Below, one piece after another: positions 36,031-44,249 of a stretch of DNA of 64,000 nt. Location of the stretch: contig NZ_PABT01000014.1 of NCBI RefSeq assembly GCF_002699205.1, positions 124,001-188,000 on the forward strand, written 5' to 3'. The translations under genes and the position numbers were made by a program. The DNA is from Allomuricauda sp. (GTDB taxonomy: Bacteria; Bacteroidota; Bacteroidia; Flavobacteriales; Flavobacteriaceae). Every line of letters starts with the position of its first letter. Positions within the stretch are counted from its first letter, which is position 1. The notes beneath the pieces were generated by a model. It saw nothing but the letters and a program-made list of their open reading frames with translations. It ran no database searches and was not told where the DNA came from.

Positions 36031-36465
36031 ATGACAAAAAAAGTTTCCTATAAAAGGCACTTGGCCAAGACCATTACATGGAGAATCGTTGGCACATTGG
36101 ATACGATCATTCTCTCATGGGTCATTACAGGAAATCCTTTTACGGGGCTGAAGATTGGTTTGGCTGAAGTAGTCACCAAAATGGCCCTTTACTATTTTCA
36201 TGAAAGAATATGGGTTAAAGTAGGGATCGGTGACAGTAGAAAAAGGCATGTCATTAAAACCATTACATGGAGATTCTTCGGCACCTTGGACACTATTATG
36301 TTATCTTGGATTATTTCAGGAGATCCATTTACAGGTTTAAAGATTGGGTTTGCGGAAGTCATCACAAAAATGCTATTGTATTATTTTCATGAAAGGACAT
36401 GGTACAAAATCAATTATGGTCTTGATAAAAGAAAACGAGCTAAAAAATGGAGGAGAACATCATAA
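36031..36465 (+). CDS. Duplicated DUF2061 membrane protein
   Basis: 144 residues made of two tandem DUF2061 copies. The first begins RHLAKTITWRIVGTLDTIIL, the second RHVIKTITWRFFGTLDTIML, about 72 residues later; each continues with SW(V/I)I(T/S)GxPFTGLKIG(L/F)AEV and a YYFHER(I/T)W end. Each copy carries two short hydrophobic segments. DUF2061 genes often sit with sulfate-assimilation genes, and this one lies between cysQ (directly adjoining) and cysC (19-bp overlap). A membrane or regulatory role in sulfate use is possible but unproven. Confidence 0.88.
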   Translation: MTKKVSYKRHLAKTITWRIVGTLDTIILSWVITGNPFTGLKIGLAEVVTKMALYYFHERIWVKVGIGDSRKRHVIKTITWRFFGTLDTIMLSWIISGDPFTGLKIGFAEVITKMLLYYFHERTWYKINYGLDKRKRAKKWRRTS

Positions 36466-37037
36466 AGCACAACTATAAAATCGGAATGAATGAAAGAAGG
36501 AGGTCTAATGGCCATAATTCATTCCTGATATTTTTTACCGGTCTATCAGGATCAGGAAAATCTACCATTGCTTGTGCATTGGAGCAAAAACTGTTTCAGG
36601 AAAAAATAAAAACTTATGTCTTGGACGGCGATAATGTCCGGAGGGGAATCAATAAGGATTTAAAATTTTCCGATGAAGACCGTTCTGAGAACAATCGCCG
36701 GATAGGTGAGATAGCCAATCTTTTTGTAGATGCTGGAATAGTGGTTTTGGCGGCCTTTGTGGCGCCATTTGAAAAAGACCGTAATTTTATTAAAGAAACC
36801 GTGGGCAGGGAAAATTATGTTGAGGTCTTTGTCAACACCAGTTTGGAAGAGTGCGAAAAAAGAGATGTAAAAGGGCTGTATAAAAAGGCCAGAAAAGGAG
36901 AAATAAAGGATATGACGGGCATTTCCAGTCCGTATGAAGTACCTTTGCACCCAGACATTGTTTTGTCGGAAAAAGAGTCTGTGGACGAAGCCGTTAATAG
37001 AATATACGAATTGATTCGACCCAAATTACAATTGTAA
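36447..37037 (+). CDS. cysC: Adenylylsulfate kinase
   Basis: A 196-residue APS kinase that makes PAPS from APS and ATP. FFTGLSGSGKSTIACALEQ holds the P-loop. YVLDGDNVRRGINKDLKFS, EDRSENNRRIGEIANLF, FVAPFEKDR and GLYKKARKGEIKDMTGISSPYE are family blocks. The gene overlaps DUF2061 by 19 bp and cysD by 1 bp. With cysD/cysN it forms the complete route from sulfate to PAPS. No PAPS or APS reductase is present in this window, which favours sulfation over reductive assimilation. Confidence 0.95.
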   Translation: MEENIIKHNYKIGMNERRRSNGHNSFLIFFTGLSGSGKSTIACALEQKLFQEKIKTYVLDGDNVRRGINKDLKFSDEDRSENNRRIGEIANLFVDAGIVVLAAFVAPFEKDRNFIKETVGRENYVEVFVNTSLEECEKRDVKGLYKKARKGEIKDMTGISSPYEVPLHPDIVLSEKESVDEAVNRIYELIRPKLQL

Positions 37038-37942
37038 TGAGTAAGTATTATTTAAATTATTTAGACGAATTAGAGTCTGAAGCCATTTTTGTGTTAAGGG
37101 AAGTATGGGCCCAGTTCCAAAATCCAGTGATCTTGTTTTCTGGAGGGAAAGATTCCATAGTGGTGACCCACTTGGCAAGAAAGGCTTTTTATCCGAGCAA
37201 AATACCATTTGCATTGATGCATGTGGATACAGGGCATAACTTTCCAGAAACGATTAAATTTAGGGATGACCTTATTGATAGTTTGGGGGTGAGGCTTATT
37301 GTTGGTTCGGTACAGGAATCTATAGATCAGGGTAGAGTGGCAGAGGAAAAGGGCAAGAATGCCACCAGGAACGCACTTCAAATCACCACCTTGTTGGATG
37401 CCATTGAAGCCAATAAAGTGGATTGCGCCATAGGTGGAGGTAGAAGAGACGAAGAAAAGGCCAGAGCAAAAGAACGTTTCTTCTCGCACAGGGATGATTT
37501 TGGTCAATGGGACCCTAAAAACCAAAGACCAGAGCTTTGGAACTTGTTCAACGGCAAATATTTTGAAGGGGAACACTTCCGCGTGTTCCCGATCAGTAAT
37601 TGGACCGAAATGGATGTTTGGAACTATATCAAACGAGAAAACATTCAAATACCATCTCTTTATTTTGCCCATGAGAGAGAAGTTGTATGGAGGAACAATT
37701 CGTGGATTCCAAATTCAGAGTTTTTGAAATTGGATGACGGAGAGGAAGTGGTGACCAAGAAAATACGGTTTAGAACGTTGGGGGATATTACCATTACGGG
37801 AGGCATAGAATCAGATGCAGATACTGTAGAGAAGGTGGCTCAGGAAGTATCGGCAATGAGACAAACGGAGCGTGGAAACAGAAGTGATGACAAGCGCTCG
37901 GAAACAGCAATGGAAGACAGAAAGAAACAAGGATATTTTTAG
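37037..37942 (+). CDS. cysD: Sulfate adenylyltransferase subunit 2
   Basis: The 301-residue catalytic subunit of ATP sulfurylase. LFSGGKDSIVVTHLARKAF (PP-loop), HVDTGHNFPETIKFRDDL, AIGGGRRDEEKARAKERF and WTEMDVWNYIKRENIQIPS are family motifs. It works in a heterodimer with the CysN GTPase encoded immediately downstream. Confidence 0.97.
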   Translation: MSKYYLNYLDELESEAIFVLREVWAQFQNPVILFSGGKDSIVVTHLARKAFYPSKIPFALMHVDTGHNFPETIKFRDDLIDSLGVRLIVGSVQESIDQGRVAEEKGKNATRNALQITTLLDAIEANKVDCAIGGGRRDEEKARAKERFFSHRDDFGQWDPKNQRPELWNLFNGKYFEGEHFRVFPISNWTEMDVWNYIKRENIQIPSLYFAHEREVVWRNNSWIPNSEFLKLDDGEEVVTKKIRFRTLGDITITGGIESDADTVEKVAQEVSAMRQTERGNRSDDKRSETAMEDRKKQGYF

Positions 37943-37950
37943 ACTAAGAT

Positions 37951-39204
37951 ATGTTGGACAACAATCAACTATTACGATTCACTACGGCAGGAAGTGTAGA
38001 TGATGGAAAAAGCACACTTATAGGAAGACTCCTATACGATTCCAAATCTATTTTTGAAGATCAGTTGGAGGCCATTGAAACCACTAGTAAAAAGAAGGGA
38101 CACGAAGGAGTGGATTTGGCACTTTTTACCGATGGTCTTCGGGATGAAAGGGAGCAAGGCATCACTATTGATGTGGCCTATCGCTACTTTACAACCCCAA
38201 AAAGAAAGTTTATAATTGCAGATACTCCTGGGCATATACAATATACCAGGAACATGGTTACGGGAGCCTCAACGGCAAATGCGGCCATTATTTTGGTGGA
38301 TGCCAGACATGGAGTTATTGAGCAGACGAAAAGGCATGCATTTATCGCTTCACTGCTTCAAATACCCCATGTAATTGTTTGTGTCAACAAAATGGATTTG
38401 GTCGACTTTTCAGAAGAAGCCTATAACAAAGTTATTTCCCAGTTTGAGGAATTTTCGTCCAAACTATTGGTAAAGGATGTTCGTTTCATCCCCATTAGTG
38501 CTCTGTTGGGGGACAATGTGGTGAACCGATCCGAAAATATGGACTGGTACCAAGGAGCCCCTTTATTGCACACTTTGGAAACCATGCATATCAGTAGTGA
38601 CATCAACAAAGTAGATGCAAGATTCCCCGTGCAGACCGTTTTAAGGCCACAGAGTGAAGAATTTAGGGATTATCGTGGTTATGCCGGGCGTATGGCCAGT
38701 GGTGTGTTGAGAAAGGGAGATGAAATTACGGTTATGCCCTCGGGATTTACTTCCAAAATTAAAACCATCGACACCTTTTCCGGAGAAGTGGAGGAGGCAT
38801 TCGCACCAATGTCTGTTTCCATTACTTTGGAAGATGATATTGATATTAGCAGAGGGGATATGATTGTGCGTTCCAACAACAAGCCGGAAGCACAACAAGA
38901 TTTAGAAGTGATGCTATGCTGGTTGAACAATAGCCCTGCAAAACCCAGGGCAAAATATACCATCAAGCATACTTCCAACGACCAAAAGGCAATGATTAAG
39001 GAGGTTTTGTATAAGATTGATATCAACAGCTTAAACCGTAGCTCTGATGATACAGAAATGTCCATGAACGATATATGTAAGGTGCGGATAAGAACCACTA
39101 AACCTTTGATGGTAGACCCTTATCGTGAGAACAGAACAACCGGAAGCATTATTTTGATTGATGATGCCACTAATGAGACGGTGGCTGCTGGGATGGTGGT
39201 GTAG
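37951..39204 (+). CDS. cysN: Sulfate adenylyltransferase subunit 1 (GTPase)
   Basis: A 417-residue EF-Tu-like GTPase subunit. TAGSVDDGKSTLIGRLLYDS holds the P-loop. REQGITIDVAYRYF (switch I), ADTPGHIQYTRNMVTGAS and VCVNKMDLVDF (NKxD) follow, with two beta-barrel domains after them. There is no fused CysC domain, so the separate cysC upstream is needed. The sulfotransferase gene follows 3 bp after the stop, linking sulfate activation to sulfate transfer. Confidence 0.96.
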   Translation: MLDNNQLLRFTTAGSVDDGKSTLIGRLLYDSKSIFEDQLEAIETTSKKKGHEGVDLALFTDGLRDEREQGITIDVAYRYFTTPKRKFIIADTPGHIQYTRNMVTGASTANAAIILVDARHGVIEQTKRHAFIASLLQIPHVIVCVNKMDLVDFSEEAYNKVISQFEEFSSKLLVKDVRFIPISALLGDNVVNRSENMDWYQGAPLLHTLETMHISSDINKVDARFPVQTVLRPQSEEFRDYRGYAGRMASGVLRKGDEITVMPSGFTSKIKTIDTFSGEVEEAFAPMSVSITLEDDIDISRGDMIVRSNNKPEAQQDLEVMLCWLNNSPAKPRAKYTIKHTSNDQKAMIKEVLYKIDINSLNRSSDDTEMSMNDICKVRIRTTKPLMVDPYRENRTTGSIILIDDATNETVAAGMVV

Positions 39205-39207
39205 TAT

Positions 39208-40068
39208 ATGAAGCAAAAAATAATTTATATAATTGGAGCTGGGAGAAGTGGAACCACAATTTTGGATATTGTCCTAGGAAATTGTACGGACGCTATTAGT
39301 CTTGGTGAAATTAACCGGTTTTTCAAAAGAAAAGGAATACCTCCCAAAAGAGAAATCGATAACAAGGTATATGTCTTTTGGGGCAAAGTAAAAAAGACTT
39401 TTGATAAGAACTTGGAACGAGATTATTCAAGTTTAAAGAAAACCTTTGATAAAAATGAATATCACACACATTTTTTCAAGTCCTTTTTTATCGGGGGAGA
39501 TAGTTTTTATCAAAAGACATTATCAAAACAATACGAGTCCATTACAGAGCATACAAAGGACAAAAAGGTTCTTATAGAGTCATCTAAGTACCCTGCAAGG
39601 GCATTAAGTGTATCAGATACTTTAAAGGGCAAGATGGAAGTTGGGTATGTTTATTTAAAAAAGGATCCGGTCAAAGTTGTTTCATCCTTTCGAAAAAAAG
39701 GATTGGAGCAACCGGCAAAGTCATATTTAGCATCAAACCTTTATTACTTTATAATTAATTTGTTTTGTTATTTAACAATTTGGAAGCTTAGAAAAAGGGG
39801 ACATAATGTGGTTGTGTTGAAATATGAAGACCTGATTGCGAAACCTATTCCTGTATTGGATGATATTGGGGGCAAGTTTGGTTTAGATGTAAGCGACGCA
39901 AAAGAAAAAATCGAGAACAATAAAGCCTTGGACACAGGTTTTCTGTTTGATGGAAACAGGATAAGATTAAAAGAAAACATTGTTTTACAAAGGGATTTAA
40001 AAAGGGTAAATAAGAAAGGGCCATCCTATTATTTTACCAGAGTATTTAATTATTTAATATATCATTAA
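39208..40068 (+). CDS. PAPS-dependent sulfotransferase
   Basis: A 286-residue protein whose N-terminus IIYIIGAGRSGTTILDIVLG is the 5'-phosphosulfate-binding loop of the sulfotransferase superfamily. The 3'-phosphate-binding segment is likely YLKKDPVKVVSSFRKKG (Arg and Ser before the loop) near 150. It would transfer sulfate from PAPS onto a sugar or other acceptor. It starts 3 bp after cysN and its stop overlaps the AlgD-type gene (TAATG). The acceptor is inferred to be the polysaccharide of this locus. One hydrophobic helix (about 172-190) suggests membrane association. Confidence 0.82.
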   Translation: MKQKIIYIIGAGRSGTTILDIVLGNCTDAISLGEINRFFKRKGIPPKREIDNKVYVFWGKVKKTFDKNLERDYSSLKKTFDKNEYHTHFFKSFFIGGDSFYQKTLSKQYESITEHTKDKKVLIESSKYPARALSVSDTLKGKMEVGYVYLKKDPVKVVSSFRKKGLEQPAKSYLASNLYYFIINLFCYLTIWKLRKRGHNVVVLKYEDLIAKPIPVLDDIGGKFGLDVSDAKEKIENNKALDTGFLFDGNRIRLKENIVLQRDLKRVNKKGPSYYFTRVFNYLIYH

Positions 40069-41378
40069 TGAATATCAGTATTTTTGGACTTGGATACGTC
40101 GGTGTTGTAAGCTGTGCTTGCTTTTCACGAGAAGGACATAGGGTCATAGGTGTGGACATAGAGGAAACAAAGGTGAACCTCATCAATAATGGTAAAGCGA
40201 CCATAATTGAAAAGGGACTAGAAGAACAAATAAAAGATTCGGTAGAAAAAAACAATCTGTCGGCCACCAAGAATTATGAACAGGCTGTTAAAGAAAGTGA
40301 TGTTTCCTTTATATGTGTTGGGACGCCCAGTTTGTCCAATGGATCCATTAATCTGGCCTATATATATCAAGTGGTCAAACAAATTGCGCAATCCATTAAG
40401 GACAAAGATTCTTTTCATACCATTGTGATTAGAAGTACCGTAAAACCGGGAACACTTAAAACCTGTACGGAAATAGTAGAGGATATATCAGGCAAAAAAG
40501 CGAACGAAGATTTTGGTATGGTCTCAAACCCTGAATTTTTGAGAGAAGGCTCTGCAATGAAAGATTTTGTAGAACCACCCTATACTATTATTGGGACTTA
40601 TAGTGATAAGAGCGAGTCTGTTTTAAAGGAACTTTATGGTAGCATTGATGCTCCCATTTATTGTATTAAACCAGAAGAGGCTGAACTTATAAAGTATGCC
40701 AACAACAATTTTCACGCACTTAAAATATCCTTTGCCAATGAAATTGGGAATATTTGCAAAGAACACCATGTCGATGGCCATAAGGTGATGGATATTGTTT
40801 GTAAAGACACTAAATTAAACCTATCGCCGTATTATATGAAACCTGGATTCGCCTTTGGCGGGTCTTGCCTTCCAAAGGACGTAAGGGGATTGACCAATAT
40901 TGCTAAGAAATTGGATCTAGAAACACCTCTTTTATCCAGTCTTTTAATTAGTAATAGGTATCAAATTGATAGAGGCTTGGAGTTAATTTTATCTACTGGC
41001 ACCAAAAAAATCGGCTTTTTGGGTTTTGCATTTAAATCAGGAACAGATGACCTTAGGGAAAGCCCCATAGTTGAAGTAATTGAAACACTTATTGGGAAAG
41101 GTTTCGATTTAAGGGTTTATGACAGCAATGTTCACCTATCTTCTTTAATGGGCAAGAACAAAGAATATATAAACAGTCATATTCCTCATATATACCGGCT
41201 TTTAAAGAAAGATATCAATGAAGTAATAGAAGAATCCGAAGTATTGGTCATCGGTAATAATTCAAAGGAATTTAAAGAAATCATACATAAGATTCCCAAG
41301 GATAAAACCATTATAGACTTGGTAAGGATAGATAACGAATTGACAACATCAGACAATTATGTCGGAATTTGCTGGTAA
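40068..41378 (+). CDS. algD: GDP-mannose 6-dehydrogenase (AlgD type)
   Basis: A 436-residue UDP-glucose/GDP-mannose dehydrogenase family protein. It begins ISIFGLGYVGVVSCACFSRE (Rossmann) and has FGMVSNPEFLREGSAMKDF. The catalytic-cysteine block YYMKPGFAFGGSCLPKDVRG (Cys near 268) and FKSGTDDLRESPIVE follow, with a VGICW end, all closely matching Pseudomonas AlgD. It is therefore called GDP-mannose dehydrogenase rather than the UDP-glucose enzyme. It oxidises GDP-mannose to GDP-mannuronate in the cytoplasm. It overlaps the sulfotransferase by 1 bp and the GT4 gene by 20 bp. No manA/manC gene is in the window. Confidence 0.85.
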   Translation: MNISIFGLGYVGVVSCACFSREGHRVIGVDIEETKVNLINNGKATIIEKGLEEQIKDSVEKNNLSATKNYEQAVKESDVSFICVGTPSLSNGSINLAYIYQVVKQIAQSIKDKDSFHTIVIRSTVKPGTLKTCTEIVEDISGKKANEDFGMVSNPEFLREGSAMKDFVEPPYTIIGTYSDKSESVLKELYGSIDAPIYCIKPEEAELIKYANNNFHALKISFANEIGNICKEHHVDGHKVMDIVCKDTKLNLSPYYMKPGFAFGGSCLPKDVRGLTNIAKKLDLETPLLSSLLISNRYQIDRGLELILSTGTKKIGFLGFAFKSGTDDLRESPIVEVIETLIGKGFDLRVYDSNVHLSSLMGKNKEYINSHIPHIYRLLKKDINEVIEESEVLVIGNNSKEFKEIIHKIPKDKTIIDLVRIDNELTTSDNYVGICW

Positions 41379-42543
41379 ACACATATTAATAATTATAGAA
41401 AACCTCCCGGCTCCTTTTGATAGGAGGGTATGGCAAGAGGCAACTACCTTAAAAGAAAATGGCGCAAAAGTTTCCATCATCTGTCCAAAGATGAAGGGTT
41501 ATACCAAAGGCTTTGAGAACATTGAAGGGATAGACATTTACAGGCACCCTTTGAAAGAAGGAAGTGGGGCGTTGGGGTATTTGGTGGAATATTCACAAGC
41601 TATTTTTTGGGAGGCCATACTTACTTTTCGTATTTTTTTAAAGAAAAGGTTTCACGTAATTCACGGCTGTAACCCACCCGATTTAATTTTTCTTACAGCT
41701 ATGTGGTACAAGATTTTTGGGGTGAAATATGTTTTTGACCATCACGATATCAATCCTGAGCTTTACATATCAAAGTTTGAAAAAAAAGGATTCTTCTATA
41801 ATCTTATGGTGTTGTTTGAAAAATTGACCTTTAAAGTTGCAGACTTTAGTATCGCTACAAACGAGTCCTACAAAAAAATCGCAATAGAAAGAGGAGGTAT
41901 GCCAGAAAGTAAAGTTCAAGTGGTTAGAAGTGGTCCTAAATTGGACAGGCTTAAATTAATGCCTCCAGATGAAACCTTAAAGAAAGGCAAAAAATACATG
42001 GTCGGATATGTTGGTGTTATCGGAGAACAAGAGGGACTTGACCTTTTGTTGGCTTCGGCAGAGTACATAATTGCACAAAGAAAAGATGTGCATTTTGGAA
42101 TTGTAGGAGGAGGAACCTATTTGGAAGAGATAAAAAAGGAATGTTTAGAAAAAGGACTTGAAGAATATTTCGATTTTTACGGAAGAGTAGACGATGAAAC
42201 CATGCTGAAGGTGTTGAACACGGCAGATGTCTGTGTAAACCCGGACAAGCCCACTGCTATGAACGACCTTTCTACTATGAACAAGATAATGGAGTATATG
42301 GCATTAAAAAAGCCAATTGTGCAATATACCCTTAAAGAAGGCAAGTTTTCAGCACAGGAGGCTTCTTTGTATGCCAAAAACACGGATCCGGTAGATTTTG
42401 CAGATAAAATATTGAAATTGCTTGATAATGATGACCTGAGAGCCAAGATGGGCGAGTATGGATATAATAGGGTATTAAATGAGCTGAGCTGGGATTATGA
42501 ATGTTTAAATTTAATTAATGTTTATCGCAAAATTTTGGGGTAA
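41359..42543 (+). CDS. Glycosyltransferase family 4
   Basis: A 394-residue GT-B fold enzyme. IIENLPAPFDRRVWQEATTL is a characteristic N-terminal motif of one GT4 group, HGCNPPDLIFLTAMWYK follows, and VGYVGVIGEQEGLDLLL begins the C-terminal Rossmann half. DDETMLKVLNTADVCVNPD and the nucleotide-binding KIMEYMALKKPIV complete the core. It would add one sugar to the growing undecaprenyl-linked repeat unit on the cytoplasmic side. It overlaps algD by 20 bp. The donor sugar is not apparent from the sequence. Confidence 0.88.
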   Translation: MSEFAGKHILIIIENLPAPFDRRVWQEATTLKENGAKVSIICPKMKGYTKGFENIEGIDIYRHPLKEGSGALGYLVEYSQAIFWEAILTFRIFLKKRFHVIHGCNPPDLIFLTAMWYKIFGVKYVFDHHDINPELYISKFEKKGFFYNLMVLFEKLTFKVADFSIATNESYKKIAIERGGMPESKVQVVRSGPKLDRLKLMPPDETLKKGKKYMVGYVGVIGEQEGLDLLLASAEYIIAQRKDVHFGIVGGGTYLEEIKKECLEKGLEEYFDFYGRVDDETMLKVLNTADVCVNPDKPTAMNDLSTMNKIMEYMALKKPIVQYTLKEGKFSAQEASLYAKNTDPVDFADKILKLLDNDDLRAKMGEYGYNRVLNELSWDYECLNLINVYRKILG

Positions 42544-42581
42544 ATTAGAACAGGGAGTATAACAACATAAAAAAAAAAGTT

Positions 42582-44249
42582 TTGAAGATTATTGCTGAAA
42601 GTGCATTTAACCACAACGGTGATTTAGATTATTTGATTGCACTGTCAAATACCGCTAAAGAAACGGGAGCCGACTATTTTACAGTACAGATAATGGACGT
42701 TCCTTCGTTTTGTGTAAAAGAATATTCAAAATATGATATTTACATAGAGAATTCTTTCACCTTTTCTCAATGGGATCAATTAATTGATCATTGCAAAACA
42801 ATTGATTTAGAGTTGATTCCTTGTGTTCTGGATATTAAATCATTGGATTATTGTATTGGGAAAGGTTTTGGATTAATTAAAATCCATGCAACTGATATTA
42901 CCAATAAACCCTTGCTGGATAAAATTGTTCAGAGCAAGGATTTAAAAATATTATTGGAAACACAATGTGCTACACATTTTGAGATTGAATATGCAGTTTC
43001 AACTCTAAAAGAAAAAATACATTGTATCATCCACGGTTTTAGTAACTATCCAACCGAGGTGGAAGATTTAAACCTTAATGCTTTGGACTATATCAAAACG
43101 TATTTTCCAGAATATAGTATAGGTTTAGCGGACCATTCTTTGGATATTAAGGAAATTCCATTAATGGCAATGGCCAAAGGTTGTGAATATTTGGAAAAGC
43201 ATATTACGCTTTCTAGGAACAATAGAAATTTTGATTGGCAAGTTTCCCTTTATCCCAACGAATTTGCTGCAATGGTGAACACAATTAAGCATTATAAAAA
43301 AGCCCTTGGTTTTTTCACCAAACATCCAACAAAAACTGAGCTTGGATATCGAAATGTCATGTATAAAAAGGTGATTGACAATCAAGAAGATGAGCTAAAA
43401 AGAGCGGATAAGGGACAAGATTACATTGAATATAAAATTTCCACATTCGATTTGAACAATGTTGGAATCGCATTAATTAGCAGACTTAAGTCAAAAAGGT
43501 TGCCGCTCAAGGTGATAAAACCATTTCACGACACAATTCTAATCGATTTTCTATATAAAAGGTTAAGTTTAAGTAAAAGGGTCAAAAAGGTTGTTTTGGC
43601 AACATCTTACTTGAATGAAGATAAGGAACTATATGAGCTCGGAATTGAAAAAGGGTTTAATTGTTTTAAGGGGCATCCAGAATCGGTAATCGATAGAATG
43701 CTTTCTCTTGCATTTAGGGAAGGGTTTGGGGCCATTTTCAGGGTCACTGGGGACAACCCATTTACAGACCCAGTGTTGATAGATGAAATGGTTGAACTTA
43801 TGACCATAAATGATTTGGATTATGTAAGGGTAAACAATGTGCCATTTGGTGTTTCAGGAGAGTTGTTTTCAACCCGTTATTTATGGAAGCTTTATTTGGA
43901 AATGGATAATCCAATGAACTCGGAATATTTGACTTTGTTCGTTTTAAATGACACCAACGCCCGTAAAGGATGTATAGATATTGATGTTAAAATAAAGGAT
44001 TTTCGCTTTATTAATCTTTCTATAGATTATGAAGAGGATTTGAAACGGGCATATGCGTTATTAAAATTGATCCCAGGAGACCCGTATACCTTTAAACTTC
44101 AAGATATATTAAGCCAATTGGACGAATTGAACAGGGAGAAACAAGATAAAATAATTAAACTGCCCGAAGGGGAACAAATCAAATTTGTAGACTTCTTAGA
44201 TAAATTGGCAAATCAAAACTATACCGTAAGAAAGAAAATCACATACTAA
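42582..44249 (+). CDS. NeuB-like synthase fused to SpsF-type cytidylyltransferase, TTG start
   Basis: 555 residues with two recognisable parts. Residues 1 to about 260 are NeuB-like (ESAFNHNGDLDYLIALSNTA, EYLEKHITLSRN). Residues about 290 to 500 resemble SpsF/CMP-sugar transferases: ISRLKSKRLPLKVIKPFHD and FRVTGDNPFTDPVLIDEM match the family's ARMGSTRLPGKV and RITGDCPLIDP. The two activities would make and activate an ulosonic acid. However, the NeuB-like half departs at conserved positions: FTVQ where family members have VKFQ, KIHATD where SGE or SAD follows KI, and LETQ where STGM is usual. A noncanonical or lost synthase activity is possible. Start is TTG at 42582; no ATG fits. Its stop overlaps the next synthase gene. 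Confidence 0.78.
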   Translation: MKIIAESAFNHNGDLDYLIALSNTAKETGADYFTVQIMDVPSFCVKEYSKYDIYIENSFTFSQWDQLIDHCKTIDLELIPCVLDIKSLDYCIGKGFGLIKIHATDITNKPLLDKIVQSKDLKILLETQCATHFEIEYAVSTLKEKIHCIIHGFSNYPTEVEDLNLNALDYIKTYFPEYSIGLADHSLDIKEIPLMAMAKGCEYLEKHITLSRNNRNFDWQVSLYPNEFAAMVNTIKHYKKALGFFTKHPTKTELGYRNVMYKKVIDNQEDELKRADKGQDYIEYKISTFDLNNVGIALISRLKSKRLPLKVIKPFHDTILIDFLYKRLSLSKRVKKVVLATSYLNEDKELYELGIEKGFNCFKGHPESVIDRMLSLAFREGFGAIFRVTGDNPFTDPVLIDEMVELMTINDLDYVRVNNVPFGVSGELFSTRYLWKLYLEMDNPMNSEYLTLFVLNDTNARKGCIDIDVKIKDFRFINLSIDYEEDLKRAYALLKLIPGDPYTFKLQDILSQLDELNREKQDKIIKLPEGEQIKFVDFLDKLANQNYTVRKKITY

